Counted from the stretch's first letter, positions 49,398-59,700 are shown. The stretch is DNA of 64,000 nucleotides from Armatimonadota bacterium (GCA_031081585.1 JAVHLY010000001.1:1-64000), one strand, 5' to 3'. Numbers and translations are program-made. The notes: generated by a model from the sequence alone, not told the origin.

Positions 49398-50405
49398 GTG
49401 AGCCAGTACCTCCTGGGGCGGATCGCCTCCACGGGGCTGGTCCTCGTGGGGGTCTCCGCCCTCACGTTCTTCATCGCCCACGTCGTCCCGGCCGACCCGG
49501 TCCTGGTCGCCCTCGGCGAGCACGCTCGCGAAGACCAGATCCAGGCCTACCGCCGCGCCTACGGACTGGACCGTCCGGTCCTGGTCCAGTACCTGCTCTA
49601 CATGGGCCGCCTGGCCCAGGGAGACCTTGGCGTCTCGATCCGCACGCGGCGTCCCGTCGCCGATGACCTGCGCGAGTTTCTCCCGGCCACCATCGAGCTG
49701 GGGACGGCGGCCTGGGTTGTCGCCCTCCTCCTCGGCGTACCTGCGGGGATCGTCTCGGCGATCTACAAGGACCGGCTCTTCGACCACCTCTGCCGCATCG
49801 CCGCGCTGATGGGCGCCTCCATGCCCGTGTTCTGGCTAGGGCTCCTGCTGCTGGGCAACGTCTACTATCGTCTGCGCTGGCTTCCCGGACCCGGCCGGCT
49901 GGACATCGCCCTCAGCCCCCCGCCGTCGCGGACGGGGCTGCTGCTGGTCGATGCCCTGCTCGCGGGCGACGGCGCCGTCTTCGGCAACGCCCTCCTCCAC
50001 CTGGTCCTGCCCGGCCTGACCCTGGGCCTCTTCTCCACTGCCGTGGTCGCCCGGATGACGCGCTCCGCCATGCTGGAGGTGCTCTACCAGGACTACGTCC
50101 GAACGGCCTGGGCGAAGGGGCTCCCCGGACGCCGGGTAGTCCTCCGGCATGCCCTGAGGAACGCCATGATCCCGACCCTGACCATCATCGGGATCGCCTT
50201 CGGCAATCTGCTCTCCGGAGCCGTACTCACGGAAACCGTCTTCGCCTGGCCCGGGCTGGGGCGCTACGCCACCACCTCAGCGGTCAGCCTCGACTTCCCC
50301 GCGGTCGTGGGCGTGACGCTCGTCGCGGCCGTGATCTACACCCTTGTCAACCTCGTGGTCGACCTGCTGTATGTGCGTCTCGACCCGCGGGTGCGTTATG
50401 ACTGA
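49398..50405 (+). CDS. ABC transporter permease (DppB type)
   Basis: 335 residues, six helices. The N-terminal LLGRIASTGLVLVGVSALTFFIAHVVPADPV and the GRLAQGDLGVSIRTRRPV segment are standard for DppB-type subunits. The EAA loop, YVRTAWAKGLPGRRVVLRHALRNAMIP, is present. The GTG start lies one base after the stop of the binding-protein gene. The next permease gene starts eight bases before its end. Confidence 0.95.
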   Translation: MSQYLLGRIASTGLVLVGVSALTFFIAHVVPADPVLVALGEHAREDQIQAYRRAYGLDRPVLVQYLLYMGRLAQGDLGVSIRTRRPVADDLREFLPATIELGTAAWVVALLLGVPAGIVSAIYKDRLFDHLCRIAALMGASMPVFWLGLLLLGNVYYRLRWLPGPGRLDIALSPPPSRTGLLLVDALLAGDGAVFGNALLHLVLPGLTLGLFSTAVVARMTRSAMLEVLYQDYVRTAWAKGLPGRRVVLRHALRNAMIPTLTIIGIAFGNLLSGAVLTETVFAWPGLGRYATTSAVSLDFPAVVGVTLVAAVIYTLVNLVVDLLYVRLDPRVRYD

Positions 50406-51297
50406 CCGTAGGCGTATGACCGAGCACACGGCCGGTCCGCCTGTCCGCCAGCCCGTACGTCGCCGCCGCGGGATGCTCCGCGGGATGGGACGCAGCCGCC
50501 TGGTGACCGCGGGTGCGGTCGTCGTCCTGGGCTACGTCCTGGCCGCCGTCGCGGCGCCGCTGCTGGCCCCCCACCCGCCGCTGGCCCAGTCCCTGGACCA
50601 CCGGCTGGAACCGCCCCAGCCGGGGCATCCGCTCGGGCTCGACCAGCTCGGGAGGGACATTGCCAGCCGGTTGTTGTTCGGCGCGCGGCTATCGCTGCTC
50701 GTCGGCCTGGTCGTCGTCGCCCTGGGCGGCAGTCTGGGGACGGCGGTGGGCGTGCTCGCGGGGTTCGCCGGGGGGCGCATCGACCACGTCCTCATGCGCA
50801 TCACCGACGTCTTCTTCGCCTTTCCCCCGCTCATCCTGGCCATGGCCATCGCCGCCGCCCTCGGCCCCAGTCTGGTCAATGCCATGGTGGCCATCGCCCT
50901 GGTGACCTGGCCGGTCTATGCACGCCTGAGCCGCGCGCAGACGCTGGTGTTGCGCCGGCAGGAGTTCGTGGAGGCGGCCCGCGCCGTCGGTGCCAGCGAC
51001 CTCCGGGTCATCACACGGCACTTGCTGCCCAACACGCTCTCCCCGCTGATCGTGCAGGCCTCCTTCAACATGGGCGAGGCGATCCTGATTGCCGCCGGCC
51101 TGAGCTTCATCGGTTTCGGCGCGCAGCCGCCCACGCCGGAGTGGGGGGTGATGATCAGCGAAGGCCGGGACTACATCACGACCCAGTGGTGGGTCCCGAC
51201 CTTCCCTGGCTTGGCCATCCTCTTTGCCGTGACCGGGTTCAACCTCGTTGGCGATGGCCTGCGCGACCTGCTGGATCCGCGTCTGCGCGGCCGCTGA
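50398..51297 (+). CDS. ABC transporter permease (DppC type)
   Basis: 299 residues. The N-terminus is Arg-rich, then come LVTAGAVVVLGYVLAAVAAPLLAPHPP and HPLGLDQLGRDIASRLLFGARLSL, which are characteristic of DppC. The EAA loop reads FVEAARAVGASDLRVITRHLLPNTLSPL. The ATG at 50398 overlaps the DppB-type gene; one at 50416 is an alternative. No ATP-binding genes follow, although DppD and DppF usually do, so the importer must borrow ATPases encoded elsewhere. Confidence 0.95.
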   Translation: MTDRRRMTEHTAGPPVRQPVRRRRGMLRGMGRSRLVTAGAVVVLGYVLAAVAAPLLAPHPPLAQSLDHRLEPPQPGHPLGLDQLGRDIASRLLFGARLSLLVGLVVVALGGSLGTAVGVLAGFAGGRIDHVLMRITDVFFAFPPLILAMAIAAALGPSLVNAMVAIALVTWPVYARLSRAQTLVLRRQEFVEAARAVGASDLRVITRHLLPNTLSPLIVQASFNMGEAILIAAGLSFIGFGAQPPTPEWGVMISEGRDYITTQWWVPTFPGLAILFAVTGFNLVGDGLRDLLDPRLRGR

Positions 51298-51651
51298 GCG
51301 GGTATCGGTGCGTGACGAGCGGGTGAGATCCACTCGCCCGCCCGGAGGCTCTCGCGGTCCGCAGCAGGACTACATCACCGGAAACCGCGAAGCATGAGCG
51401 CGGCTCCATCGTCGGGAATTCGGCACGCACCATCACCGGGGGAAGGTGACCAGTCATGGTCAGGGGGGGTCATGCAGGCAAGTGGCCTGGGAGAGGAGGT
51501 GAAGGAGATACCGCCCTCATCCATCGACGGTCACGCCCGCGGTTCCTGCGCCGCCATCCGGTGACGACGTGCGCCCCTGTCCTGTGACACGGCCGGCACG
51601 GCGGCAACGGGCCGCAGCCGGCTGCACCCCACCCGACCGAGGAGGTTCCCC
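51298..51651 (+). other. Intergenic region without a recognisable gene
   Basis: 354 bases between the DppC-type gene and the aminopeptidase. I see no tRNA, no convincing promoter pair and no known riboswitch. A 30-codon frame from the ATG at 51472 has no family match and no good ribosome site. GAGGAGG at 51641 serves the aminopeptidase. Confidence 0.6.
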
Positions 51652-52755
51652 ATGATCGACCCGCGGCTCCAGAAGCTCGCCCGCGTGCTCGTCCACTATT
51701 CGGTGAAGGTCCGCCCGGGACACCTGGTGCGCCTGAGCGGTCCCATGGTGGCGGCGCCCCTGCTCGGCGCGCTCTACGAGGAGGTGCTGCGCGCCGGCGG
51801 CCACCCGCTCGTCCGGGTGGGGCTGGAGGGCGCGGAGGAAGTCTTCTACGCCCTGGCCTCCGACGAGCAGCTGGCATTCGTCTCCGAGGTCGAGCGGGTG
51901 GAGGTCGAACGGGTGGACGCCCACATCGGCGTCTGGGCCAACACCAACACGCGCGCCCTCACCAACGTGGACCCGCGGCGGATCGCCCGCCGGCAGGAGG
52001 CGTGGCGGCCAATCCAGGAGCGGTTCCTGGAGCGGGCCGCCGCCCAGGCCCTGCGCTGGTGCGGCACCCAGTTCCCGACGGCCGCCGACGCCCAGGAGGC
52101 GGACATGTCGCTGCGGGAGTGGGAGGAGTTCGTCTTCGGGGCGGGGATGCTCGACCAGGAGGACCCCGTGGCGGCCTGGGAGGCGATGGGGCGCGAGCAG
52201 GAGCGCCTGATCGCCTACCTGGAGCGGTGCGGCACCCTGGAGCTGCACGGACGCGACATCGACCTGGTCGTCGGGATCCGGGGGCGCAAGTGGATCAAGG
52301 CCGCGGGGGAGTACAACTTCCCGGACGGGGAGATCTTCACCGGCCCGGTCGAGGACGACGTGGACGGGCGCGTGCGCTTCTCCTTCCCCGCCGTCTCCCA
52401 GGGGCGGGTGGTGGAGGGGGTGGAGCTGGTCTTCGAGCGGGGGCGCGTGGTCCAGGCGCGCGCCGACCGGGGCCAGGACTTCCTGCTGGCGATGCTGGAG
52501 GTGGACGAGGGGGCGCGGAGGCTCGGGGAGTTCGCCTTCGGGCTCAACGAGCGCATCACGCGCTTCACCAAGCACATCCTCTTCGACGAGAAGATCGGGG
52601 GGACGGTGCACATGGCGCTGGGGAGCGGGTATCCGGAGACCGGGTCGCGCAACCGCTCCGGTCTGCACTGGGACCTCATCTGCGACCTGCGGGAGGGGAG
52701 CGAGGTCCGCGCCGACGGCCAGGTGATCTACCGCGACGGCCGCTTCCTGATCTGA
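51652..52755 (+). CDS. M29 family aminopeptidase (thermophilic type)
   Basis: Metal-dependent aminopeptidase of 367 residues, related to the AmpS/AmpT enzymes of thermophiles. The C-terminal metal site is recognisable: EFAFGLNERITRFTKHILFDEKIGGTVHMALGSGYPETG and the HWD motif of SGLHWDLICD. DVDGRVRFSFPAVSQGRVVEGVELVFERGRVV is also typical. GAGGAGG precedes the ATG by about six bases. It probably breaks down peptides brought in by the importer just upstream. Conserved Glu and His residues appear complete. Confidence 0.93.
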   Translation: MIDPRLQKLARVLVHYSVKVRPGHLVRLSGPMVAAPLLGALYEEVLRAGGHPLVRVGLEGAEEVFYALASDEQLAFVSEVERVEVERVDAHIGVWANTNTRALTNVDPRRIARRQEAWRPIQERFLERAAAQALRWCGTQFPTAADAQEADMSLREWEEFVFGAGMLDQEDPVAAWEAMGREQERLIAYLERCGTLELHGRDIDLVVGIRGRKWIKAAGEYNFPDGEIFTGPVEDDVDGRVRFSFPAVSQGRVVEGVELVFERGRVVQARADRGQDFLLAMLEVDEGARRLGEFAFGLNERITRFTKHILFDEKIGGTVHMALGSGYPETGSRNRSGLHWDLICDLREGSEVRADGQVIYRDGRFLI

Positions 52756-52851
52756 GGGCGTGCGCGGCGGGCCGGCCCCGCGACCGGCGGGGGCCCTGGC
52801 CTGCCCGGCCTGGGGCGGTCGACGCTCGCGCCGGAGCAGCGGCCGGCGGGG

Positions 52852-53124
52852 TCAGGCGCGCTCGAGCTCGTCGATCAGCTCGTCGAACATGCTCTGCGTC
52901 TCCGCCGTGACCTCGTCGGCCATCTCGGCGTAGGCGTCGTGCTCCTGGGCCTTCGTCTGGATGTTGTCGAGCATGTTGGCTTCGATCTCCCGCAGGAAGG
53001 CCACGATGTCCTCCCGGGGGAACTCGCCGAACTCGCCCGCCTTCACCCGACGCACGAACTCATCGAGGCCCCGGAGCTCCACGAGGCAGAGCTGCTCGTA
53101 GATCTCCCACAGCCGTTCCACCAT
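52852..53124 (-). CDS. Small hypothetical acidic protein
   Basis: 90 residues, rich in Glu and Asp and fully helical by eye, without signal or membrane segments. No family is recognised. GGGCGGGAGG directly upstream of the ATG supports it as a real gene. Sequence such as EDIVAFLREIEANMLDNIQTKAQEHDAYAEMADEVTAETQ suggests a protein-binding helix bundle. The decayed cyclase gene lies upstream on the same strand. Confidence 0.65.
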   Translation of the reverse strand: MVERLWEIYEQLCLVELRGLDEFVRRVKAGEFGEFPREDIVAFLREIEANMLDNIQTKAQEHDAYAEMADEVTAETQSMFDELIDELERA

Positions 53125-53271
53125 GCCTCCCGCCCCCCAATGGAGTCGTGCACGTCATCGAGGTCGGGTCGTCGTCTCGTCTCGCTCTTCGCGCACCCGG
53201 CGGAGATTCCTCTCGGCATTCCCCCGGCGTGGGGAGGGCGCTCCGGCGTGGGAGAGGGGCACGGGGCTCCC

Positions 53272-53681
53272 TCAGGGGCGCAGGAGCACGGCCCGGACGG
53301 GGCTGCGTCCCGGCCGCGCAGCCGCAGCGGCAGGGCCACCAGGACGTAGGACCCCTCCTCGACGTCGCTGAGGTCGATCGTCTCCAGCACCGCCACGCCG
53401 GCGGCGAGGAGGGTCGCGTGCATGGGGAGAGTCGTCCCCGGCGCGCGCTCCACCGTGAGGTAGTCGAGGCCCACCAGCCGCACCCGGCGGTCTGCCAGGA
53501 TCGCGGCCGCGCCCGGATCGAGGTGGACGCAGGCGTCGGTGACCCGGCCGGCGCGGAGCAGAGCGGAGTTGCGCGTGCGGAAGAGGAGCCGCTCACCCGG
53601 CTGTGGGGCCAGGCTGCGGACGACGCCGGCGTCGATGACCCCGGCAAGCTCTCGCGGACCACTCCCCCGGCGCCATAGCGC
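53272..53681 (-). pseudogene. Truncated, frameshifted cyclase/kynurenine-formamidase-like gene
   Basis: Reverse-strand frame giving ELAGVIDAGVVRSLAPQPGERLLFRTRNSALL, then AAILADRRVRLVGLDYLTVER, GVAVLETIDLSDVEEGSYVLVALPLRLRGRDAAP. This matches the second half of the metal-dependent cyclase family (KynB type). The first half, with the HTGTHxDxPxH metal site, is missing: an in-frame stop lies at 53682-53684 and no family sequence is seen upstream. Near the end, at the GGGG run 53299-53302, one base appears lost; adding it gives VRAVLLRP and a stop at 53272, as expected for the family. Two independent lesions make this a remnant. Confidence 0.75.
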
Positions 53682-53701
53682 TCACCCCCACCACCCTTTC
53701 C

Positions 53702-53935
53702 CCGCCTTCGGGCGCTCCCCTTCGCGGGCTGCCCTTCGGGGAGTCGAGGCGCGGCGGCTGCCGGGGCGCCCTCCGCTTCACCCTGACGAAGGGGACCTTC
53801 AGCCACACCGACGTGCTGCCCGCCGCCATCCTGCGCGACCCGTTGCAGGCCCGCCAGCGCGTCAACCTGATCGTGACCCGGCTGAGCAAGCAGGTGGAGC
53901 GGGCCCACCTGGAGGAGGCGGGGCGCGGGTCGTAG
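53702..53935 (+). other. Unidentified coding-like fragment
   Basis: An open frame ending at a TAG (53933-53935) encodes RFTLTKGTFSHTDVLPAAI, then LRDPLQARQRVNLIVTRLSKQVERAHLEEAG. Composition and codon use look protein-like, but there is no start codon with a ribosome site and no family I can name. It may be the tail of a lost gene. It lies just upstream of the cyclase remnant, on the other strand. Confidence 0.3.
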
Positions 53936-53993
53936 GTGGGCGGCTGCGAAGTTGCATCGCCGGCCCCGGTGGTGGCTCACGGCGCGGCGGCTC

Positions 53994-54002
53994 TGCTAGA
54001 AT
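53994..54002 (+). promoter_or_regulatory. Extended -10 promoter of tRNA-Thr
   Basis: TGC-TAGAAT, 33 bases before the tRNA. No clear -35. Confidence 0.6.
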
Positions 54003-54035
54003 GGCTGTGGTCTCCGCTCGAGGAGCTGCCAGCGG

Positions 54036-54111
<76 letters not shown>

Positions 54112-54240
54112 GCGATGTCCGCGGATCGGTCCTGCGCAGAGACCTCGTCGGTGGCGCGTCCTGCTCGACCGTCGCGGCCTCGTCCTGCTGAACCCCCTCG
54201 CCGTCCTGCTCATTCCGGTGACCCTGGTGGACGGGGATTG

Positions 54241-54267
54241 TTGACCGACCGGTCGGTCAGCTATACT
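54241..54267 (+). promoter_or_regulatory. TetR operator and promoter of the efflux operon
   Basis: A perfect 18-bp palindrome, TGACCGACCGGTCGGTCA (54242-54259), overlaps a TTGACC -35 (54241-54246) and sits just before TATACT (54262-54267). The spacer is only 15 bases. The start codon of tetR is 12 bases after the -10, so the mRNA has almost no leader. The regulator should repress itself and the pump. Confidence 0.85.
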
Positions 54268-54278
54268 GGGGCGCGCCC

Positions 54279-55121
54279 ATGACCGCCCGCCCGGCCCTCG
54301 CCGCCCGGACCCGCGCCGCCATCTTGGGCGCGGCGCGGCGGCTCTTCGCGCGCCGGGGCTTCGCCGGCACGGCCGTCCGGGAGATCGCCGTGGCGGCGGG
54401 CGTCTCGAAGGCGCTCATCTACCACCACTTCCGCGACAAGGACCGCCTCTTCTCCCTGCTACTGGCGCAGGCGGCGGGGCTGGTGCGCCGGGAAGTCGTG
54501 GCGCTCCCGCCGGAGGAGCCGCCGGTGCGGCAGATGGCCCGGCTGATCCTCCAGTACCTGCGCTTCGCGGAATCCCACCCGGACCTGCTGCGCCTCCTGC
54601 TGCGGGAGGAGGCGCACGGCGAGGCCGGGCGGGCTCCAGCCCTGCTGGCGCGGCTGCGCCGGGAGGAGCAGGCGGCGTTCGAGGCGGTGATCCGGCGCGG
54701 CGTCGCCGCGGGGGCCTTCAAGGAGGTCGACCCCGCCGTCTCTGCCTCGGCGGTGGCGAGCGCCGTCCGGCTGCTGGCGGCGGCGTTCGCCGGGGCGCCG
54801 CACCTCACGGCGGACGGCCGGCGTCCCCCCGCCGTGGAGGTGGCGGCCAATGCGCTCGACATCCTCCTCAACGGCCTGGCCCGCCGGCCGCACCCGCGGC
54901 GCGAGGTCGAGACCCTGCTGACCGGTATGGCGGGCCCCGCCCATACCCCGCCGCGGACCTCGCGCCCGAGCGGCGCTCGCGAGGCGAGCAGCGCAGCCAC
55001 GGCGCGGGCAGCACGGGGGCGCGGGAGCGGGAGGCCGCGGCGGGGGGGCGCAGGATCGGTGGGACCGGCGGAACAGGAAGCGGGCACGGTGAACGGGCGT
55101 TCACCTCACTTGAACGTCTGA
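54279..55121 (+). CDS. TetR-family repressor of the RND pump
   Basis: 280 residues. The N-terminal DNA-binding domain (AILGAARRLFARRGFAGTAVREIAVAAGVSKALIYHHFRDKDRLFSLLL) has the standard TetR helix-turn-helix at about 28-60. The ligand-binding part follows to about 205. The final 70 residues are Arg/Gly/Ser-rich and not typical, perhaps a disordered tail. It is the first gene after the palindrome and precedes the membrane fusion and RND genes, the usual layout of an inducible efflux system. Inducer unknown. Confidence 0.92.
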   Translation: MTARPALAARTRAAILGAARRLFARRGFAGTAVREIAVAAGVSKALIYHHFRDKDRLFSLLLAQAAGLVRREVVALPPEEPPVRQMARLILQYLRFAESHPDLLRLLLREEAHGEAGRAPALLARLRREEQAAFEAVIRRGVAAGAFKEVDPAVSASAVASAVRLLAAAFAGAPHLTADGRRPPAVEVAANALDILLNGLARRPHPRREVETLLTGMAGPAHTPPRTSRPSGAREASSAATARAARGRGSGRPRRGGAGSVGPAEQEAGTVNGRSPHLNV

Positions 55122-55155
55122 GGGGTCGGGCGCACCGCCCGCGGGAGGCATCGGC

Positions 55156-56748
55156 GTGAGGGCTCGGGTCTGGTGGATCGTCGTGGTCATCGTCCTGGCG
55201 GCAGGGGGAGCGCTGCTGGTCGGACGGGTGCGGCCCCGCACCGGCGCGCAGGTGGCTGCGCCGGCACCGGGCGCGACGGCGTCCGGGCCGGGGCCGCAGG
55301 CGGCATCTCCGGCGGCGCTGCCCGTGGAGGCGGTGCGGGTACAGCAGGGGACCATCGAACGGCGCGTGGCCGTGAGCGGCAGCGTCACCTCGGTGCAGCT
55401 GGTCCGCCTCTTCGCCAAGCGCTCGGGCCAGGTGGTCGCCGTCCTCGTCCGGGAGGGTGACCGCGTCGCAGCTGGGCAGGCGCTCGTGCAGCTCGACACG
55501 ACCGACGCCGCCATTCGCGTCCGGCAGGCCGAGGCCGCCGCGCGCGTCGCCGAGGCCCAGTACGCCCTGGTGGCCCAGGGAACCCGGCCGGAGCAGGTGG
55601 CCCAGGCCGAAGAAGCGGTGCGGCAGGCGCGCGCGCAGGTGCGCGCGGCCGAAGCCCGTCTGGCGCTCCTGCGTGCCGGCGCCCGGCCGCAGGAACGGGA
55701 GCAGGCGCGCCAGGCCGTCCGCCAGGCGGAGAGCGCCCTGGCCACGGCCGAAGCCCAGCGGCGCGCCGCGCTCAGCGCCGCCGAGACGGCGGAGGCCCAC
55801 CTGCAGCGCATGGAGACGTTGCTGCGCGAAGGGGCGGTGGCCCAGGTGCAGGTGGACCAGGCGCGGCTGGAGGCCGAGCGGGCCCGCGCCCAGGTCCGCA
55901 CGGCCGAAGCCCAGGTGGCTGCGGCCCGCGCGCAGCTGGAGAGCGCGCGCCAGCAGGCCAGCCTGGTTGAGAGCGGTCCCCGCGCGGAGGAGGTCCAGGC
56001 GGCCGATGCGCAGGTGGCGCAGGCGCGCGCCGCGCTGCGGCAGGCGGAGCAGGCGCTGCTGCTGGCGCGGCGGGGGGCGCGGGCGCCGGAGGTGGCTGCC
56101 GCCGCGGCCCAGCGCGACCAGGCGCGGGCTGTGCTGGCCGAGGCCCGGCAGGCCCTGGCCGACCTCACCCTGCGCGCGCCGTTCGCGGGCCGGGTGGCGC
56201 AGGTCCGCGTGGCGCGGGGGGACCTGGTGACCGCAGGGGAGTTCGGCCAGCCGGTGGTCGTCGTCTACGACGACCGCGCCCTCGAGGCCGAGGTGACGGT
56301 CGGCGAGCGCGAGGCGCCGCTGGTGCGCCCGGGACAGCCGGCCGTGCTGCGGGCCGAGTCGGCGGGCGGGGCGGCGGTGTCCGCGGTGGTGCGCACCGTG
56401 GCCTTGCTGGCCCAGCCCGGCAGCCGCACCGTCAGCGTCCGGCTGCGGCTGGCCGCGCCGCCCCCGGGCGTGCTGCCCGGGACCTTCGTCCGCGGGGCCA
56501 TCGCGGTGGAGCGTCGCCGCGGCGTCCTCACCGTGCCCCGGGCCGCCGTCCGCCGGGTCGACGGCCGGGACGTCGTCTGGCTCGTCGAGGGGGGCGTGGT
56601 GCGGGTCCGTCCCGTGGCGGTGGGCCTGATCCAGGACGCCCGGGTGGAGGTGCGGCGCGGCGTGCGGGCGGGCGACCTGGTGGTCACGCTCGGTCCCGAG
56701 GCGGTGACGGAGGGCACACGGGTCACCGTGGTGCGGGAGGTGCGCTGA
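55156..56748 (+). CDS. HlyD/AcrA-type membrane fusion protein with long coiled coil
   Basis: Periplasmic adaptor of 530 residues, longer than AcrA (about 400). A single N-terminal helix (VWWIVVVIVLAAGGALLVG) anchors it. After the first half of the lipoyl domain (GTIERRVAVSGSVTSVQLVRLFAKRSGQVVAVLVREGDRV) comes a very long Ala/Gln/Arg/Glu-rich helical region, about residues 115-345, made of related segments such as ARAALRQAEQALLLARRGAR and GTRPEQVAQAEEAVRQARAQV. The second lipoyl half (DLTLRAPFAGRVAQVRVARGDLV) and beta-barrel domains follow. GTG start with GGGAGG upstream. It joins the RND pump encoded next, overlapping it by one base. Confidence 0.92.
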   Translation: MRARVWWIVVVIVLAAGGALLVGRVRPRTGAQVAAPAPGATASGPGPQAASPAALPVEAVRVQQGTIERRVAVSGSVTSVQLVRLFAKRSGQVVAVLVREGDRVAAGQALVQLDTTDAAIRVRQAEAAARVAEAQYALVAQGTRPEQVAQAEEAVRQARAQVRAAEARLALLRAGARPQEREQARQAVRQAESALATAEAQRRAALSAAETAEAHLQRMETLLREGAVAQVQVDQARLEAERARAQVRTAEAQVAAARAQLESARQQASLVESGPRAEEVQAADAQVAQARAALRQAEQALLLARRGARAPEVAAAAAQRDQARAVLAEARQALADLTLRAPFAGRVAQVRVARGDLVTAGEFGQPVVVVYDDRALEAEVTVGEREAPLVRPGQPAVLRAESAGGAAVSAVVRTVALLAQPGSRTVSVRLRLAAPPPGVLPGTFVRGAIAVERRRGVLTVPRAAVRRVDGRDVVWLVEGGVVRVRPVAVGLIQDARVEVRRGVRAGDLVVTLGPEAVTEGTRVTVVREVR

Positions 56749-59700
56749 TGTCGCTGGCCGCCCTGGCGGTCCGCCGCCAGGTCCTCGTCCTCATGGTGAT
56801 CGCGGGCCTGCTCGTCCTGGGCCTCATCGCCTACGGCCGCCTGCCGGTGGAGCTCTTCCCCAACGTGCAGTTCCCTTTCGTCAGCGTCGTCACCGCCTAC
56901 CCGGGGGCCGGGCCGGAGGAGGTGGAGCGCCTCATCACCCGGCCGCTGGAGGAGCAACTTAGCTCGCTGACCAACGTGCGCACCATCCGCTCGATCTCCG
57001 CCGAGGGCGCCTCCACGGTGGGCATCGAGTTCGCCCTGGGGACGGACATCGACGCGGCGGCCGCGGACGTCCGCCAGCGCGTCGACCTGGTGAAGGCCGG
57101 CTTCCCCCGGGACGCGCAGGATCCCATCGTGCAGAAGTTCGACTTCAGCGCCCTGCCGGTGGTGCTGCTGGGGGTGAGCGGGCCGAGCGGGCTCGGGTTG
57201 CGCGAGCTGGCCGAGGAGGTGATCAAGCCGCGCCTGGAGCGCGTCCCCGGCGTCGCCGCCGTCACGGTCTCGGGAGGCCGCGAGCGGGAGATCGAGGTGG
57301 CGGTGGCGCAGGACCGCCTGCGCGCCGAGGGGTTCACCATCGACCAGGTGGAGGAGGCCTTGCGCCTGGCCAACCTCAACATCCCGGCGGGTCGCCTGCG
57401 GGCGGGGGACGAGGAGTTCCTGGTGCGGGTGGTGGGGCAGTTCGGCCGCGTGGAGGCCATCGGGGACCTGGTCCTGCAGCGCGGCGACGGCTACACCATC
57501 CCCCTGCGCGCGGTGGCCGAGGTCCGGGAGACCTTCCGCGAGCCCGATCAGTTCACGCGCCTCAACGGCCGGGACAGCGTGGGCCTGAGCGTGCAGAAGC
57601 AGGCCGGGGCGAACACCGTGGAGGTGGCCGAGGGGGTGCGGCGGGTCGTCCGCGACCTGCGTGGGATCCTGCCGCCGGGCACGGCCATCGCGGTGGCCCG
57701 GGACGACTCCCTCTTCATCCGGGACGCCATCGCCGACGTGCAGGGGAACCTCCTCCTGGGCGCCGCCCTGGCCACGCTCGTGGTCCTCCTCTTCCTGCAC
57801 GACCTGCGCTCCACGGTCATCATCGCCCTCGCCCTGCCGGCGGCGATCGTCGCCACCTACATCCCCATGTTCTTCTTCGGCTTCTCCCTCAACACCCTCT
57901 CCCTGCTGGCGCTGGCCATCGCCATCGGGCTGATGGTGGACAACGCCATCGTGGTGAACGAGAACATCAGCCGGCACCTGGCCCTGGAGCCCACACCGGC
58001 CCTGGCGGCCGAGCGGGGCGCGCGCGAGGTGGAGCTGGCCGTGTGGGCCAGCAACCTGGCCAACGTCGCCGTCTTCATCCCCATCGCCTTTACCCGCGGG
58101 CTGGTGGGGCAGTTCTTCCGCCAGTTCGGCCTCACCGTGGTCTTCGCCAACCTCTTCAGCATCCTCATCGGCTTCACGCTCACGCCGATGCTCTCAGCCC
58201 GCTGGCTGCGGCCGCGCCGCCCGGAGGACCGCCCCGGGCGCTTCGCCACCTGGTGGGACCGCGGGTTCGGCCGCCTGCAGGACCGCTACGCCGGGCTGTT
58301 GCGGTGGGCGCTGGGGCGCCGCTGGACGGTGGTGGGCGGCGCGGCCCTGCTCTTCGCGGCCAGCCTGGCCCTGGTGGCCTCGCCGCTCATCGGCAAGGAG
58401 TTCTTCCCCACGGGGGACTACGGGCAGTTCCAGGTGAGCGTGACCATGCCGCCCGGCACGGCCTTGCGCCAGACCGACCGGGCGGTGCGGGCCGTGGAGG
58501 CGGTGCTGCGCGACCTCCCCGAGGTGGAGGCGGTCTTCGCCCTGGTGGGCGGCGCCGAGGACCCCTTTCTCGGGACGACCAGCGGGAGCCAGCGGGGGCA
58601 GATCTTCGTGAACCTGGTGCCCCGGGAGCGGCGCACCCGCTCGGTGGACGAGGTGATGGCGGAGGTGCGCGCCCGCACCCGCCGCATCGCCGGCGCGGAG
58701 GTCCACGTGGCCGCCCAGGGCGGTGCCGGCCCGGGCACGGCGCCGGTGCAGGTGGAGCTGAGCGGGCCCGACGTGGCCGTGCTGCAGCGCCTGGCCGCGC
58801 AGGTGGAGCGCATCGTGGCCCGCACGCCCGGGACGACCAACGTGGACACGAACCTGGACGCCGGGACGAGCGAAGTGCAGGTCCGGCTGGACCAGGCGCG
58901 CCTGGCCGAGCTGGGGCTCACTACCGCCCGCGTGGGCACGGCGGTGCGCCAGGCCCTGGCCGGGGTGGCGGCCAGCCGCTACCGCGGCGTCGGCCAGGAG
59001 GTCGACATCGTCGTGCGGGCCGGCGCCGCGGACCGCGCCGCCGTGGAACGGCTGGCCGACCTGCACGTGGCCACGGTCGGCGGCCGCCCGGTGCGCCTGG
59101 GGGACGTGGCCACCCTGGAGGTGCGGCGGGGCCCGGCGGTCATCGAGCGCAAGGACCGGCAGCGCCTGGCCGTGGTCTCGGCCAGCCTGCTGGGCCGGCC
59201 GCTGAGCGCCGTGGTGAACGACATCCAGCGCGCCCTGCCCGCCGTCGCGCTGCCCCCGGGCTATACCGTGCGCTTCGGCGGCGAGGCCGAGTTCCAGCGC
59301 GAGACCTTCGGGGACATGCTCTTCGCCCTGGGATTGGGGTCGCTGCTGGTCTACATGACCATGGCCGCGCAGTTCGAGTCCCTGGTGCAGCCCTTCGTCA
59401 TCATGTTCAGCCTGCCGCTGGCGTCCATCGGCACCTTCCTGCTGCTGCTGCTCACGCGCACGACGGTGTCGCTGATCTCGCTGCTCGGCATCGTCATGCT
59501 CGCCGGCATCGTGGTGAACAACGCCATCCTGCTGGTGGAGTTCATCACGCAGCGGCGCCGCGAGGGCGCGCCGCGCCAGGAGGCCATCCTGGCGGCGGCG
59601 CGCACACGGTTGCGCCCCATCCTGATGACGGCGCTGGTCTCCATCATGGGCGGGCTGCCGGTGGCGCTGGGGCTGGGGGCGAGCGGGGCGGAGTGGCGCC

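Noticed and set aside
51472-51564. 30-codon open frame in the gap before the aminopeptidase
   Set aside because: No ribosome site at its ATG, no family match and no conserved character by eye.
55500-56170. Tandem DNA repeat array in the membrane fusion gene
   Set aside because: The repetition is in the Ala/Gln/Glu/Arg heptads of a coiled coil; I saw no exact DNA repeat unit.
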